DNA from: Lachnospiraceae bacterium
GTDB taxonomy: Bacteria; Bacillota; Clostridia; Lachnospirales; Lachnospiraceae
Assembly: GCA_015056915.1 (NCBI GenBank)
Contig: SVFK01000005.1
Coordinates: forward strand, 88,969-152,968
Direction of reading: 5' to 3'
Length of the DNA: 64,000 nt
Shown here: positions 62,603 through 64,000 of the stretch, piece after piece
Layout: each line of letters begins with the position of its first letter
How positions within the stretch are numbered: the stretch's first letter is position 1
The notes under the pieces: generated by a model
Database searches by the model: none
Told to the model about the DNA's origin: nothing
What the model saw: only the letters and a program-made list of their open reading frames with translations
Translations under genes and position numbers: made by a program

Positions 62603-64000
62603 ATGTTTGTAGTAGAATTAAACAGAGCAAATTATGAATATGACGTACATTCCCTTGTGAAAGCCTTTTGGCCGGATGAGCAGGTAAGCGTATTGACTCC
62701 CGAGAGTAAGGAGGAAAAGCGAAAGGAGCTCGCCCCCCAAGTGAAGCTGATTGTAGAAATATCAGATAAGGGTAGTGCCGTTCAGATAGAAGAGCAAACT
62801 TTCACATGGGAGTATTCGGAGGACACAGCGATAACAGGCATGGAGCAAAAAGACGGCTTCAAGCGTTTCCTGTACCGCAGTCTCTGTGAGATAACCGGCA
62901 AGACGTTGCCCTGGGGCAATTTGACAGGAATCCGTCCGACCAAGCTTGCTTATGGCATGCTGGAGGAAGGGAAAAGTAAAGCAGATATTCTGGAATTTTA
63001 CAAGGAAAAGCATTATGTCAGTGAGGAGAAAGCACTGCTTAGTATTGACATAGCCGAACGTGAAAGAGAGCTTCTGAAGAATGTACACTATGAAGGCGGT
63101 TACAGCTTATACATAGGAATTCCTTTCTGCCCGACCACCTGTCTGTACTGCTCCTTTACATCCTATCCTATTGGTGGGTATCGCAAGCTGGTGGATGCGT
63201 ATGTGGATTGTGTGATTAAAGAGTTGAAGTATACTGCTGCAAAGTATGCGCACAAGATTTTGGACAGTGTCTATATAGGTGGCGGTACGCCTACCACACT
63301 GGAGGCAGAGCAGTTAGACCGATTGCTCAGCAGCTTAAAGGAGCTGTTTGAATTCTCTTGCGTGAAGGAATTCACGGTAGAAGCAGGTCGTGCAGACAGT
63401 ATTACAAGGGACAAGCTTGAGGTACTTTATAAGCATGGTGTCAGCCGTATTTCCGTGAATCCCCAGACTATGAAGCAGGAGACCTTACATTTAATCGGCA
63501 GAAAGGCTACAGTGGAGCAGACAATAGAAGCCTACAGACTTGCAAGAGAGGTGGGCTTTGATAATATTAATATGGATTTGATACTGGGCTTGCCCGGTGA
63601 GACAGAGTCGGATGTGCAGAATACCATTGACAGAGTGGTGGAACTGAATCCGGATTCCCTTACGGTGCATTCTCTGGCAATTAAGCGTGCCTCTAAGCTG
63701 AATCAGTGGATTCAGGAGCATGGTGTATCCATGCTTCGCAACACGGATGAGACAATGCGGATTGCGGCAGAGGGTGCCAAAAGACTTGGGATGGAGCCCT
63801 ATTATCTCTATCGCCAGAAAAATATGTCCGGTAATTTTGAAAATGTAGGTTATGCCAGAGAAGGAAAGCTTGGTCTTTACAACATTCTCATTATGGAAGA
63901 GAAACAGACTATCGTGGCATTGGGAGCAGGTGCATCCACCAAAGCGGTATATCCGGACGGAAGGATTGAACGTTGCGAAAATGTCAAAGATGTCAATAAT
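62603..64000 (+). CDS. hemZ: Coproporphyrinogen dehydrogenase HemZ, radical SAM (cut by window end)
   Basis: An open frame from ATG 62603 to the window end (about 466 residues seen; the stop is outside). It is an HemN-like radical SAM protein with an N-terminal extension of ~165 residues typical of HemZ. The SAM cluster motif is C176-X3-C180-X2-C183 in GIPFCPTTCLYCSFTSYPIG, followed by DSVYIGGGTPTTLEAEQL, EFTVEAGRADSIT, HGVSRISVNPQTM and NMDLILGLPGETESDV. HemZ-type proteins are linked to oxygen-independent coproporphyrinogen III oxidation, though some relatives do other reactions. GGTAGGAG precedes the ATG. Its place after the MBL gene is a conserved clostridial order. Confidence 0.92.
   Translation, partial: MFVVELNRANYEYDVHSLVKAFWPDEQVSVLTPESKEEKRKELAPQVKLIVEISDKGSAVQIEEQTFTWEYSEDTAITGMEQKDGFKRFLYRSLCEITGKTLPWGNLTGIRPTKLAYGMLEEGKSKADILEFYKEKHYVSEEKALLSIDIAERERELLKNVHYEGGYSLYIGIPFCPTTCLYCSFTSYPIGGYRKLVDAYVDCVIKELKYTAAKYAHKILDSVYIGGGTPTTLEAEQLDRLLSSLKELFEFSCVKEFTVEAGRADSITRDKLEVLYKHGVSRISVNPQTMKQETLHLIGRKATVEQTIEAYRLAREVGFDNINMDLILGLPGETESDVQNTIDRVVELNPDSLTVHSLAIKRASKLNQWIQEHGVSMLRNTDETMRIAAEGAKRLGMEPYYLYRQKNMSGNFENVGYAREGKLGLYNILIMEEKQTIVALGAGASTKAVYPDGRIERCENVKDVNN

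Overview
The window reads as a chromosomal segment of a gut-type Firmicute of class Clostridia, most likely family Lachnospiraceae. The grounds are: Gram-positive style ribosome binding sites (GGAGG, AAGGA) and TTGACA/TATAAT promoters; moderate-to-low GC; the gene order apt - rel - MBL hydrolase - hemZ; a DUF1653 protein; and a large four-gene cluster resembling the DUF5717/DUF5716 families, which I associate with Lachnospiraceae. Assignments come from reading the sequence and recognising motifs; no database search was run.

Layout. 1-8 kb holds housekeeping genes: a DUF1653 protein, a 5'-nucleotidase, an SfsA-MutY fusion, a family 2 glycosyltransferase, a PAP2 membrane protein, a YegS/BmrU lipid kinase and glyA. 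8-12.7 kb is an aspartate-pathway cluster: ACT regulator, hom, a phosphoglycerate-mutase-family candidate homoserine kinase, and aspartokinase. 12.7-13.3 kb has a near-consensus promoter and a terminator but no convincing gene (candidate non-coding RNA). 13.4-16.8 kb carries GH3 and GH42 glycosidases, followed by an array of eight 53-bp hairpin repeats. An integrase remnant sits beside tRNA-Gly (17.4-17.9 kb). 18-23 kb is a minus-strand block of three acyltransferase-3 membrane proteins and one DUF6020-like membrane protein.

23-37 kb carries an ABC exporter, a beta-CASP nuclease, thyA-folA, a branched-chain aminotransferase, a 443-bp nested palindrome, sbcD-sbcC, a PpiC lipoprotein and htpG. 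37-41 kb is a glucuronate branch (uxuA, uxuB) divergent from an AraC regulator. 41-43 kb pairs a DUF1538 membrane protein with a double P-II-like protein behind three 11-bp-spaced TTTAAYA repeats that look like a PhoP box. 43-46.7 kb has a SpoIID-like/peptidoglycan-binding protein and a GntR(YtrA)-ABC operon with a clear operator.

46.8-53.8 kb is the most intriguing part: a four-gene operon with a 1191-residue helical-repeat protein, a divergent Hsp70/actin-fold protein, a small helical protein and a two-TM coiled-coil protein. 54-64 kb returns to metabolism and stress: a PurF homologue lacking its catalytic cysteine, a LysR regulator, a HAD phosphatase, SEC-C and CBS proteins, apt, rel, an MBL hydrolase and hemZ (cut by the window end).

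The strongest leads for something undescribed are the Hsp70-like/helical-repeat/TM cluster, the giant palindrome, the 53-bp hairpin array, the Pho-box-linked DUF1538/P-II pair, the Cys-less PurF and the candidate non-coding RNA.
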